Counted from the stretch's first letter, positions 1 through 6,458 are shown. The stretch is 11,611 nucleotides of DNA from Clostridiaceae bacterium (GCA_012511525.1 JAAZFW010000430.1:1-11611); one strand, 5' to 3'. The notes: generated by a model from the letters alone, not told the origin. Numbers and translations: made by a program.

Positions 1-913
1 CAATAATGAGTGTCAAAACCACTACAATAGTAACCCAGAATGCTGGTTTTCGATAATTCAATATGTTCCGTACACGGCCCATAGTCGCGCTTTCACCAAA
101 GGCTAACGGGCTTCCTGAAAAAATCGGCCTTTTCATAGCGAGTTGAACCAACGCTCCGCCATAGTCTGCTTTATCATCATGGTTTAGCTCTTGCACAACA
201 CGCTCGTCGCAGCTCATTTCCATATCTCGACTCATAAGCCGATATGCTAACCAAATCATTGGATTAAACCAGTGTATCGCCAATACAAGAAACGCGAATG
301 GTTTGATCACATGATCAAAGCGCTTTAGATGTGTCAGCTCGTGTTGAAGCACAAAGGCCTGATTCGTTGCGCTTAGGCTGACTGGCAGATAGATTCCTGG
401 TTTGAAAAAGCCACACACGAATGGCGATTCAACCTTGTCTGATTCATAGACATTTCCACTGATGCGGGTGGCTGAGCTAATACGGCGTTTTAGTCTTATA
501 TAGGAAACAACACTGTATACAAGCATTGATGCAAATCCGGCAAGCCAAATCGCGTTTCCAATGACTATGACACCTTGAAGTGAATTTGCGGACCATGGTA
601 GAGCATCATTGATTAAGCTGTTAAAGGCCGGGATGCCAACATCCACTTTCGGAACATCAGCAGCAATGATATCGGTTGGGATATACTCAATTTGACCTGT
701 AATGGCTGAGGACCTAATGAAGCGACTCAACAAAGAAAATGACGATATGAATGAAAAAGGTGATACGAGGCGAAACAGGACCACCGACCATAGTGCATAG
801 GATATCCATTTAGGTGCACGCTTGAGCAGCAAGCGCAGAATAAGAACAACAAGCAGGACATAAGTTGCGGTGATGCTCATATTGAGGACGGTCAAAAATA
901 TCTGGTCCATCAT
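1..913 (-). CDS. blaR1: BlaR1/MecR1-type M56 family metallopeptidase sensor, 3' part cut off by window edge
   Basis: This is a membrane-anchored zinc protease and sensor of the BlaR1/MecR1 family (M56). Known members detect beta-lactams outside the cell and trigger cleavage of their BlaI/MecI repressor. I translated the minus strand by hand: 304 codons stay open to the window edge. Hydrophobic segments lie near residues 7-30, 36-52, 112-138 and 204-223, with another starting near 291. The gluzincin motif HELTH is at 191-195, followed by LKRFD, and the downstream metal-ligand region DMEMSCDE is at 230-237. The GRVRNILNYR stretch (279-288) is typical of the family just before the last membrane helix. 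The extracellular sensor domain would follow and is not in the window, so the ligand is unknown. Two ATG codons sit in tandem at 913 and 910. The first overlaps the blaI stop as ATGA, with GGGAG a few bases upstream, which implies translational coupling to blaI. Confidence 0.9.
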   Translation of the reverse strand, partial: MMDQIFLTVLNMSITATYVLLVVLILRLLLKRAPKWISYALWSVVLFRLVSPFSFISSFSLLSRFIRSSAITGQIEYIPTDIIAADVPKVDVGIPAFNSLINDALPWSANSLQGVIVIGNAIWLAGFASMLVYSVVSYIRLKRRISSATRISGNVYESDKVESPFVCGFFKPGIYLPVSLSATNQAFVLQHELTHLKRFDHVIKPFAFLVLAIHWFNPMIWLAYRLMSRDMEMSCDERVVQELNHDDKADYGGALVQLAMKRPIFSGSPLAFGESATMGRVRNILNYRKPAFWVTIVVVLTLII

Positions 914-1278
914 TTGCTCTCCCGATATTCATCAATAAGTCTCTTGATTTTTTCGGCTTCTGTCAGGCTGATCTTGCCGCCATCCAGGAAGGCCGCGATG
1001 AATTGCGGCAGAGAACCATTGAAACTGCGTTCCAGAACTTGTCGGCTTTCTGTCCGTTGATTTTCCTCACGACTCATCAGTGCTGTGACGATCGTATTTT
1101 CGTTCTTAAGCAAGTTTTTATCACAAAGTCTTTTCAAAACGGTGTACGTTGTGGTTCGCTTCCAGCCAAGCTTTTCTTCAGCATGCTTGCATAGCTCTGG
1201 AGATGCAATTGGCTCGTTTTCCCAGACAATTGATAACAGTCGAAAATCAGCATTACTTAGTTTGATATCTGTATTCAT
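910..1278 (-). CDS. blaI: BlaI/MecI/CopY family transcriptional repressor
   Basis: This is a winged-helix repressor of the BlaI/MecI family, 122 residues, the usual length. Family members bind as dimers to inverted repeats over their own promoter and are inactivated when the partner M56 protease is switched on. The N-terminal half holds the wing-helix fold, with a probable recognition helix at 40-51 (WKRTTTYTVLKRL region). The C-terminal half (about 75-120) is the helical dimerisation part. In known BlaI/MecI the cleavage site lies before a Phe in this region. Here the matching place is near A96-F97, which is an inference by position only. The stop overlaps the blaR1 start (ATGA). The start at 1278 has a weak GGTGAT ribosome site about 3 bases upstream. 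Four half-sites AGTC(G/T)AA over its promoter are the probable operator. Base composition is lower in GC than in the genes to the right of the tRNA. Confidence 0.9.
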   Translation of the reverse strand: MNTDIKLSNADFRLLSIVWENEPIASPELCKHAEEKLGWKRTTTYTVLKRLCDKNLLKNENTIVTALMSREENQRTESRQVLERSFNGSLPQFIAAFLDGGKISLTEAEKIKRLIDEYRESK

Positions 1279-1303
1279 AACATCACCAATCCCATGATTA
1301 ATC

Positions 1304-1345
1304 AGTCGAAATCATTAGACTGATATAAGTCTAACGTTTTCGACT
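1304..1345. promoter_or_regulatory. Putative BlaI operator: four AGTC(G/T)AA half-sites in two convergent pairs
   Basis: Four copies of AGTC(G/T)AA occur within 42 bases: 1304-1310 plus, 1315-1321 minus, 1328-1334 plus and 1339-1345 minus. They form two 18-bp inverted pairs (1304-1321 and 1328-1345) with centres 24 bases apart. The whole block is symmetric about 1324.5, with AGTCGAAA and its complement as outer arms and TTAGACT/AGTCTAA as inner arms. It covers the -10 box, part of the spacer and the start point of the blaI promoter. BlaI-family repressors bind paired dyads at such places. The assignment to this BlaI is by position; the half-site differs from the TACA/TGTA type known from staphylococci. 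Confidence 0.65.
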
Positions 1346-1356
1346 AGAACTGTCAA
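1328..1356 (-). promoter_or_regulatory. Promoter of blaI-blaR1
   Basis: Reading the minus strand, a perfect -35 TTGACA (1356-1351) is followed after 17 bases by TAGACT (1333-1328), which matches the -10 consensus at four of six places. Transcription would start near 1321, about 43 bases before the blaI ATG. The -10 box lies inside one of the operator half-sites, which fits repression by bound BlaI. Confidence 0.7.
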
Positions 1357-1512
1357 TAATTATTTTCATTTTGTTTATGATGGATATAATATTCGAAGAT
1401 ATGACATTGATGTGGTGTTAATCATCCGTGGTATGAAGGTCTGCAGTCTATTCGTATTTTTTTGGAATGAGACATATTAAGACTGCTCAAAACCCCAAAA
1501 CGCCCTGATAGC

Positions 1513-1549
1513 AAAGCACTCCAGCATAGTATCAATACTGGAGTGCTTT
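1513..1549 (-). terminator. Hairpin downstream of tRNA-Thr, probable terminator
   Basis: A perfect 12-bp stem, AAAGCACTCCAG (1513-1524) with CTGGAGTGCTTT (1538-1549), encloses a 13-base loop that could pair further (AGTAT with ATACT). It lies 3 bases beyond the 3' end of the minus-strand tRNA. The T-run on the minus side is short (TTT, then GC), so termination may be partial. The plus side has TTTT as part of the stem. The rest of the 273-base gap 1279-1551 holds the blaI control region and no gene that I can see. Confidence 0.65.
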
Positions 1550-1551
1550 TG

Positions 1552-1627
1552 TGGAGCCTGTGAACGGACTCGAACCCCTGACCTGCTGATTACAAATCAG
1601 CTGCTCTACCAACTGAGCTACACAGGC
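1552..1627 (-). tRNA. tRNA-Thr, anticodon TGT
   Basis: The minus strand folds into a full cloverleaf of 76 bases with CCA encoded. The acceptor stem GCCTGTG/CACAGGC is perfect, the D stem is GCTC/GAGC, and the anticodon stem GCTGA/TCAGC carries loop TTTGTAA, giving anticodon TGT for threonine. The T loop is TTCGAGT. The T stem is AGGGG against CCGTT, with a G-G mismatch at the middle pair and a G-U pair next to it, which is unusual. The discriminator base is T. It stands alone between the AT-rich bla region and the GC-rich sugar genes. Confidence 0.95.
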
Positions 1628-1642
1628 AGGAACGCATTGTTT

Positions 1643-1671
1643 ATACTAATCGAAGCTCAGAAAGTTGTCAA
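1643..1671 (-). promoter_or_regulatory. Promoter of tRNA-Thr
   Basis: On the minus strand TTGACA (1671-1666), a 17-base spacer and TAGTAT (1648-1643) stand a few bases upstream of the tRNA 5' end at 1627. The -35 box is perfect and the -10 matches at four of six places. The expected start near 1637 would give a leader of about 10 bases. Confidence 0.65.
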
Positions 1672-1699
1672 GCTGACCGCAGGGGCGCCGGGCAGGATT

Positions 1700-2602
1700 T
1701 CAGCGTGGAACAGGCACAAAATCGCCGCCGCGGCAAGCCTTGAGGTAATGAAGCCCGCTGACTTGTCCGGTCCATTCCAGCTCGTCGCGGTAAACCGGAT
1801 CATGAAAGCCCTCGATGTCGATCGTCCCTTGATAATGGTTCTGCCGCAGGATCGTGATGATGTCGCGCCAGTTGCTGTCGCCAAATCCCGGCGTCCTGTG
1901 CCAGACATATTCAGCAGGCCCGTGCACCCCTTTTTCGCGTACCACATCCCACGCGATCGTGGCATCCTTGCCATGTACGTGAAACACACGCGGCGCCCAG
2001 CGGCGCAGCTGCGGAATCGGATCGATCAGGCTGACCATCTGGTGGCACGGTTCCCATTCAAGGCCAAGGTTGTCTGCGGGTACGGCGTCAAACATCATCT
2101 CCCAGGCGGTTGGGTTGTGGGCGATGTTCCAGTCGCCCCGTTCCCAGGTTCCCCCCATATCGCAGTTCTCAAACGCCAGGCGAACACCTTTGTCCGCAGC
2201 CCGACGGCTCAGCTCGCCAAACACCTGCTTGAATTTGGGTATCGAAGCGTCGATCGGCTGGTCGACGATCCGGCCGGTGAAGCCGGCCACAAGATCGGTG
2301 CCAAACGCATAAGCCGCGTCGATGCAGCGTTCCCAGCTGGCCAGGGCGTCGGCGTTGTCGCCGTGTCCTGTCAGGACATTACCGAAAACACTCAGTCCCG
2401 AAATGACGATGTCCCGGTCGCCGATAACATCGCGGACCCGCTTGGCCAGTTCGAACAGGTCGAGTCCGCCCGTCGTCTGCCAGAACGTCAGCTCAAAGGA
2501 CTCAAAGCCGTAGTCGATCACTTGGGCGATGATGCGCGGGGCGTCTTTGCCGCCCAACAAGGTGCCGATACGAATCAGGTTGGTGTTTGCCGGTTTGTTC
2601 AT
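1700..2602 (-). CDS. Sugar phosphate isomerase/epimerase family protein (xylose isomerase-like TIM barrel)
   Basis: This 300-residue protein belongs to the xylose isomerase-like TIM-barrel superfamily, which includes sugar epimerases, inosose dehydratases and related enzymes that use a divalent metal. Likely metal ligands stand at the ends of barrel strands: Glu145 (LAFENC), Glu182/Glu184 and His187 (LEWEPCHQ), His208/His210 (FHVHGKD) and Glu264 (IDIEGFHD). The exact substrate cannot be read from the sequence. No signal peptide is seen, so it acts in the cytoplasm. The ATG at 2602 has a strong GGGGAGGAG about 6 bases upstream. It follows the Gfo/Idh/MocA gene after 27 bases in the same direction, so the two are surely one operon. 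Such pairs commonly interconvert or oxidise keto-sugars, inositols or uronate derivatives. No clear terminator lies between its end and the tRNA promoter. Confidence 0.88.
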   Translation of the reverse strand: MNKPANTNLIRIGTLLGGKDAPRIIAQVIDYGFESFELTFWQTTGGLDLFELAKRVRDVIGDRDIVISGLSVFGNVLTGHGDNADALASWERCIDAAYAFGTDLVAGFTGRIVDQPIDASIPKFKQVFGELSRRAADKGVRLAFENCDMGGTWERGDWNIAHNPTAWEMMFDAVPADNLGLEWEPCHQMVSLIDPIPQLRRWAPRVFHVHGKDATIAWDVVREKGVHGPAEYVWHRTPGFGDSNWRDIITILRQNHYQGTIDIEGFHDPVYRDELEWTGQVSGLHYLKACRGGDFVPVPR

Positions 2603-2629
2603 TTCAATCTCCTCCCCATCTCTTGCCCT

Positions 2630-3676
2630 TCAGTCGATGGTGACACGCGTCCCAGTTCGGGCGCTCTCAATCGCCGCCATAACCATCGCGAGGCTGTTGC
2701 GGTTGTCGGCGGCGTCTGTTTCCGCCGGGCGCCCGGACAGCAGCGCATCGAAAAGCTCATCCAGGCAGCCGTCGTGCCCTTCCCGCCCGGACCCATCGTC
2801 CCGAGCGTCGACCCGAATGACCTCCGGCATGAAAGCGGCCTGCGCATTTGGTGTTTCAGGCTTAAGCACCTCTGCCCAGGGCATCGATTTCCCGTCCCAA
2901 ACGGCCGTCCCCTGGCTGCCGCTGACCCGCCAGTCGGCTTCCCAACTGGTCGGATAGCCGATCGAACACCAGGAGCCGCGGTAACAAAACACGCTGCTGT
3001 CGCTCATGGTAAAGATGGCGATTGCCGACGCGTTGCCCCGGTACCAGGACCCCGGTGGATTGAACGCATGGCAGTAGACTTGGCGGGCATCGGCACGCAG
3101 GATAAAGCGAGCCTGGTCGAAGGTATGGATGGCCATGTCCAGCAACAGCGGGTCGTCCATCAGGTCTCGGAAGCCGCCAAAACGCGGTCCCAAGTAAAAA
3201 TCGGCGTTGATGGTGCCGGGCTTGCCGATGATGCCATCGTCAACGATGCGGCGAAAAGATCGGATTTGCTTGAGGAAACGCCGGTTTTGCATCACGCCGA
3301 AGAATAAATTCTGTTCCCGGGCGGCCCCGATCATCTCGTCTGCCTCCGCCAGATTGGCGGCAAGCGGCTTTTCGCTCATGACAGCGCATCCCGCGGCAAA
3401 CGCGGTCAGCGCGATCGGGCGATGGGCCTCGGGGATGGCCAGGTTGAAAACCAGGCTGGCCCGTGTCTGGTTCAAAATCCCGGCTAAATCGTTCCCGACG
3501 ACCGCATCCGGCACCTGGTATTTTTCCGCCATGGCACGAGCGGCTAACGGATTCAGGTCAACAAAACCGACCAGGCGGCAATCTGCCCGCTCCTGCGCAT
3601 GGCGGATCCAGGCATGGGCCATGTTGCCGCATCCGGCAACGACGATCCGTACGGGTTTTTCCGGAACCTGTGTCAT
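2630..3676 (-). CDS. Gfo/Idh/MocA family NAD(P)-dependent oxidoreductase
   Basis: This is a cytoplasmic sugar or polyol dehydrogenase of the Gfo/Idh/MocA family, 348 residues from the chosen start. The N-terminal Rossmann fold shows GCGNMA (15-20) after strand VRIVVA. An acidic VDLNP turn at 39-43 could bind the adenosine ribose and hint at NAD. The family EKP motif, with catalytic Lys, is at 102-104 (SEKPLA). The C-terminal domain carries LDMAIHTFD with the conserved Asp180, His184 and Asp187. The reading frame opens at 3712, but the ATG at 3676 has AAGGGG exactly 7 bases upstream, while the ATG at 3682 has only 1 base. I therefore start at 3676. The gene leads the operon with the TIM-barrel gene and is divergent from the esterase gene. 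The substrate is unknown; the neighbours suggest a plant or host glycan sugar, perhaps a uronate. Confidence 0.9.
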   Translation of the reverse strand: MTQVPEKPVRIVVAGCGNMAHAWIRHAQERADCRLVGFVDLNPLAARAMAEKYQVPDAVVGNDLAGILNQTRASLVFNLAIPEAHRPIALTAFAAGCAVMSEKPLAANLAEADEMIGAAREQNLFFGVMQNRRFLKQIRSFRRIVDDGIIGKPGTINADFYLGPRFGGFRDLMDDPLLLDMAIHTFDQARFILRADARQVYCHAFNPPGSWYRGNASAIAIFTMSDSSVFCYRGSWCSIGYPTSWEADWRVSGSQGTAVWDGKSMPWAEVLKPETPNAQAAFMPEVIRVDARDDGSGREGHDGCLDELFDALLSGRPAETDAADNRNSLAMVMAAIESARTGTRVTID

Positions 3677-3683
3677 AGTCATA

Positions 3684-3689
3684 CCCCTT
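3684..3689 (-). promoter_or_regulatory. Ribosome binding site that decides the oxidoreductase start
   Basis: The minus strand reads AAGGGG, then TATGACT, then ATG at 3676. The 7-base spacing fits the 3676 start. It rules out 3682 (1 base away) and 3712 (upstream of the site). Confidence 0.7.
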
Positions 3690-3692
3690 TCA

Positions 3693-3726
3693 GAAGTCAG
3701 CAACCGTAACAATGGCTCATGACTTC
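3693..3726. promoter_or_regulatory. Inverted repeat in the leader of the oxidoreductase operon, possible operator
   Basis: GAAGTCA (3693-3699) and its exact complement TGACTTC (3720-3726) flank 20 bases, just after the expected start point of the minus-strand operon. Between them the minus strand reads TGTTACGGTTGC, loosely like a LacI-family operator core. The position suits a repressor site for sugar genes, but no regulator gene is in the window. Confidence 0.35.
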
Positions 3727-3756
3727 ATTATACGGGTTTCTCGCCTGAAATGCTGA
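3727..3756 (-). promoter_or_regulatory. Promoter of the oxidoreductase/TIM-barrel operon
   Basis: The minus strand has a perfect -10 TATAAT (3732-3727), about 50 bases before the ATG. A -35 is poor: TCAGCA (3756-3751) at 18-base spacing matches TTGACA at only three places. This suggests an activator-dependent or weak promoter. Confidence 0.5.
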
Positions 3757-3776
3757 TCGGAATTTTCCGGACCGGC

Positions 3777-3805
3777 TGGACAATCCGGCAGGCCTCGCCT
3801 AAGAT
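3777..3805 (+). promoter_or_regulatory. Promoter of the esterase gene
   Basis: TGGACA (3777-3782) matches the -35 at five of six places. It is followed by a 17-base spacer and TAAGAT (3800-3805), four of six. The start near 3812 would leave a leader of about 20 bases. The -35 edge overlaps an imperfect 15-bp palindrome, TCCGGACCGGCTGGA (3766-3780), that could be a control site. Confidence 0.55.
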
Positions 3806-3830
3806 AAGGCTAAAAACGGAGGTAAAAGAC

Positions 3831-4928
3831 ATGTTGCAGCAAGCGTTGGCCGAGCGGCTGTTGCCGCCGCTGTTGATCATGAACGACCGTCAGCCCTGCA
3901 CGCGGGACAGCTGGCCGAAACGCCGGCAGGAACTGCTAAGGCGGCTTGAGACCCATATCTACGGCGTCACGCCGCCGGCACCGGATGACGTCGAAAGCCA
4001 GCTTCTGCGCCAAGATGACCACGACCTGGCCGACAAGGCAATCACCCGCCAGATCCTGCTGCGCTTTGCCACGCCACGCGGCGGCTTTTCATTCCCGTAC
4101 CATCTCTTTTTGCCCAAATCGGACCGCCCATCGCCCCTGATCGTGCACATCGCGTTTCGGCCGTCGATTCCCGACCGCTACATGCCCGTCGAGGAAATTA
4201 TCGACAACGGCTTCGCCCTGGCGTTCTTTGATTACCAGGACGTAGCACCGGACCTTCACAATGGCGACTTCAGTCAGGGACTGGGCGCCTGCTACCTGGA
4301 CGCGGCCGCGCGGCCGGATAACGCCTGGGGACGGATCGGCCAGTGGGCGTTTGCCGCCAGCCGCGTGCTGGACGACCTGCTCACCATGCCGGAAATCGAC
4401 CGCAGCCGGGTCAGTGTCGCCGGCCATTCGCGGCTGGGCAAGACCGCCCTATGGTGCGCCGCCCAGGACGAGCGGTTCAGCTCGGTCATCGCCAACAACT
4501 CCGGTTTTGCCGGCGCCGCCCTTGCCAGCCGGGGGCACGGCGAAAAAGTCAGCGACTTCATCCGCTGCGGCAGTTCCGACTGGTTCTGCCCCCGCTTTAC
4601 AAGCTACCTCGGACGGGAAAACGAGCTGCCCTTTGACCAGCATGACGTGCTGGCCTTAATCGCGCCGCGCCGCATCTGTGTCGGCAGTGCCGCGCTGGAT
4701 GTCGGCGCAGACCCGCCATCCGAATTCCTGTCCTGCCTGGCCGCCAGCGACGTTTACCGGTTGCTGGGTCGCAGCGGCCTTATCACACCGGACCGGTTCC
4801 CCGAACCGGGCACCGTGCTGCATGAGGGGGAAATCGGTTACCACCTCCGGCCGGGCAGCCACTATTTCAGCCGCACCGACTGGCTGGCTTACCTGGCTTA
4901 CCTCAGGCGCCACGAACACAAAAACTAA
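3831..4928 (+). CDS. Alpha/beta hydrolase esterase resembling bacterial glucuronoyl (CE15)/acetylxylan esterases
   Basis: This is a serine esterase of 365 residues with the alpha/beta hydrolase fold. The nucleophile motif is GHSRLGKTALW, with Ser200, followed by DERFSSVIANNSG, a pattern I associate with bacterial CE15-like glucuronoyl esterases and related acetylxylan esterases. An acid residue should lie in the segment around Asp290-Glu298 (LDVGADPPSEF), and the catalytic His is probably His344 (RPGSHYF). The conserved FDQHDVLALIAPR (268-280) also fits this group. No signal peptide or membrane segment is present, so unlike many secreted glucuronoyl esterases it would work on imported sugar esters inside the cell. 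The frame is open from 3750, but GGAGG at 3818-3822, 8 bases before the ATG at 3831, sets the start. It is divergent from the oxidoreductase operon, and its stop lies 6 bases from the fumarase beta gene, tail to tail. The exact substrate is inferred. Confidence 0.82.
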   Translation: MLQQALAERLLPPLLIMNDRQPCTRDSWPKRRQELLRRLETHIYGVTPPAPDDVESQLLRQDDHDLADKAITRQILLRFATPRGGFSFPYHLFLPKSDRPSPLIVHIAFRPSIPDRYMPVEEIIDNGFALAFFDYQDVAPDLHNGDFSQGLGACYLDAAARPDNAWGRIGQWAFAASRVLDDLLTMPEIDRSRVSVAGHSRLGKTALWCAAQDERFSSVIANNSGFAGAALASRGHGEKVSDFIRCGSSDWFCPRFTSYLGRENELPFDQHDVLALIAPRRICVGSAALDVGADPPSEFLSCLAASDVYRLLGRSGLITPDRFPEPGTVLHEGEIGYHLRPGSHYFSRTDWLAYLAYLRRHEHKN

Positions 4929-4934
4929 GTTGGG

Positions 4935-5510
4935 TTACCGGTCGCGGCGATATTGGGCCGGACCACTCAGGTAAAGGTTGCTGCCCTTTGTATCGATCAG
5001 GACGATGACCGGAAAATCGACAACGACAAGCCGGCGGATCGCTTCAGGACCGAGATCCGGATATGCGATCACCTCGGATGAGCGGACATGCCGGGCCAGC
5101 AGGGCGCCGGCACCGCCGGTCGCACCCAGATAAACCGCACCGTACGACTGGATAGCCGCGATGACATCCGGGCTGCGCTGCCCTTTCCCGATCATGACGC
5201 GCAGGCCGTGCTGCAGCAGGAGCGGCGTGTAGGCGTCCATTCTTCCGCTCGTGGTCGGCCCGACCGACCCGATCACCTGCCCGGGAGGTGCCGGGCAAGG
5301 GCCGGCATAGTAAATGGTCTGGCCCTGCAGGTCGACCGTCAGCGGCAGACCTTGCTGCAGCGTCTCCGTCAGCCGCTTGTGCGCGGCGTCCCGGGCCGTG
5401 TAGAGCGGACCGCTCAAGGCAAGCAGTTCGCCGGCCTTTAGGCTGCGGACGGCCTGTTCACTCAGTGGCAATTGAATCTGTCGACGCTCCATGAATTTAT
5501 CCTCGCTCAT
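4935..5510 (-). CDS. Fe-S hydro-lyase beta subunit (fumarate hydratase / L(+)-tartrate dehydratase beta)
   Basis: This is the beta subunit of a two-subunit class I fumarase or tartrate dehydratase, 191 residues. It matches the C-terminal domain of one-chain FumA. Family motifs are LSGPLYTARDAAHKRL (33-48), YYAGPCPAPPG, GPTTSGRMD (85-93), MIGKGQRSP and, near the end, VVDFPVIVLIDTKG. Together with the alpha subunit it interconverts fumarate and malate in the cytoplasm; tartrate dehydratase is an alternative that residues alone do not exclude. The ATG at 5510 overlaps the alpha stop as ATGA. A second ATG at 5492 has GAGG 8 bases upstream and could be the real start, giving 185 residues. The gene ends 6 bases from the esterase stop, with no visible terminator between these convergent genes. 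Confidence 0.92.
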   Translation of the reverse strand: MSEDKFMERRQIQLPLSEQAVRSLKAGELLALSGPLYTARDAAHKRLTETLQQGLPLTVDLQGQTIYYAGPCPAPPGQVIGSVGPTTSGRMDAYTPLLLQHGLRVMIGKGQRSPDVIAAIQSYGAVYLGATGGAGALLARHVRSSEVIAYPDLGPEAIRRLVVVDFPVIVLIDTKGSNLYLSGPAQYRRDR

Positions 5511-6349
5511 AGATAAGCTTCGGCGTGTCGGGTCGCGTGGCAGCCCATATTCAGCACGACGGGCAGTCCTGCGATGTGTGTCGGCCAGGCCAGGATATGC
5601 AGCGCGAGGGCAGTGACCTTGCCGCCCAGGCCGCCCGGTCCGATACCCAGGTCGTTGACGGCCTGAAGCAGGTCTTTTTCCAATTCCGCCAGGTGCGATT
5701 GCTCGTTAGACGCCTGCGATGGCAGCAGCAAGGCTTGCTTGGCCAGCAAAGCGGCTTTTTCCAGCGTGCCGCCCAGGCCGATCCCGATCACAACCGGCGG
5801 GCACGGGTTGGAGCCCGCTTTTTCGACGGTCTCAAGCACGAACCGGCGGATTCCGTCGGTGCCTTCCGAGGGGCTGAGCATACGGGCGGCGCTCATGTTT
5901 TCGCTGCCAAAGCCCTTGGGGGCGACCGTCAGGTGCAGTTGGTCACCCGGGACGATCCGGGTATGGATCACCGGCGGCGTGTTGTCTCCGGTATTGCGGC
6001 GAAGCAGCGGATCCGACACGATCGACGGGCGCAGGTATCCTGTTGTGTAGCCTTGTGCGACGCCTTGCCGGATGGCGTCTTCGAACCAGCCGCCCGTGAC
6101 GTGAACGTCCTGGCCGATCTCGGCGAAGACGACTGCCATGCCGGTGTCCTGGCAGATCGGCATGCGCCGGCTGCGCGCCAGGGCCGCGTTTTCCAAAAGG
6201 TCATCCAAAACCGCTTGACCGGCCGGCGACGTTTCCCGCCCGGCCGCATCGCGCAGGGCTTCCATGATGTCCGGCGGCAGCAGGAAATTAGCTTCCTGGC
6301 ACAGTCTGGCCACACAATCGCGGATGAGATCAACACTTATTTCTCTCAT
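5507..6349 (-). CDS. Fe-S hydro-lyase alpha subunit (fumarate hydratase / L(+)-tartrate dehydratase alpha)
   Basis: This is the alpha subunit of the same hydro-lyase, 280 residues, the normal length for the split form found in many Clostridia, Thermotogae and archaea. Three cysteines at the expected places hold the [4Fe-4S] cluster: Cys66 in MPICQDTG, Cys183 in GSNPCPP and Cys270 in NMGCHATRHA. Other conserved stretches are YTTGYLRPSIVSDPL (101-115), GDNTPPVIH and GGLGGKVTALAL. The cluster is oxygen-labile in known members, which fits an anaerobe. The ATG at 6349 follows AGAGG by 7 bases. It is first in the operon, is translationally coupled to the beta gene, and has a good promoter upstream facing away from the HU gene. 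Confidence 0.94.
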   Translation of the reverse strand: MREISVDLIRDCVARLCQEANFLLPPDIMEALRDAAGRETSPAGQAVLDDLLENAALARSRRMPICQDTGMAVVFAEIGQDVHVTGGWFEDAIRQGVAQGYTTGYLRPSIVSDPLLRRNTGDNTPPVIHTRIVPGDQLHLTVAPKGFGSENMSAARMLSPSEGTDGIRRFVLETVEKAGSNPCPPVVIGIGLGGTLEKAALLAKQALLLPSQASNEQSHLAELEKDLLQAVNDLGIGPGGLGGKVTALALHILAWPTHIAGLPVVLNMGCHATRHAEAYL

Positions 6350-6429
6350 GCTCGTTCCTCTCTCGCTGATCCGAAACTCGATCTAATGCTGATCTGGCGT
6401 CGGCCCGGCCGCATTTTCTATCTTCGATC

Positions 6430-6458
6430 ATCTTACAGCAGCGTCCCGCATCCGTCAA
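6430..6458 (-). promoter_or_regulatory. Promoter of the fumarase operon
   Basis: On the minus strand TTGACG (6458-6453, five of six), a 17-base spacer and TAAGAT (6435-6430, four of six) lie about 80 bases upstream of the alpha ATG. A small dyad CATCCG/CGGATG (6449-6454 and 6462-6467, 7-base loop) overlaps the -35 box and could be a regulator site. Confidence 0.6.

Noticed and set aside
1385..1390. Perfect TATAAT on the plus strand in the blaI upstream gap
   Set aside because: No acceptable -35 lies 16-18 bases upstream and no plus-strand gene follows, so it is probably a chance match in AT-rich DNA.
1637..3307. Long plus-strand open frame of 556 residues
   Set aside because: It lies entirely opposite the tRNA promoter, the TIM-barrel gene and the oxidoreductase gene, which both have clear family motifs and ribosome sites. 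Long antisense frames are common in GC-rich DNA, and this one shows no recognisable domain.
3750..3830. N-terminal extension of the esterase to 3750
   Set aside because: It would run through the promoter boxes, and the GGAGG at 3818-3822 clearly serves ATG 3831.
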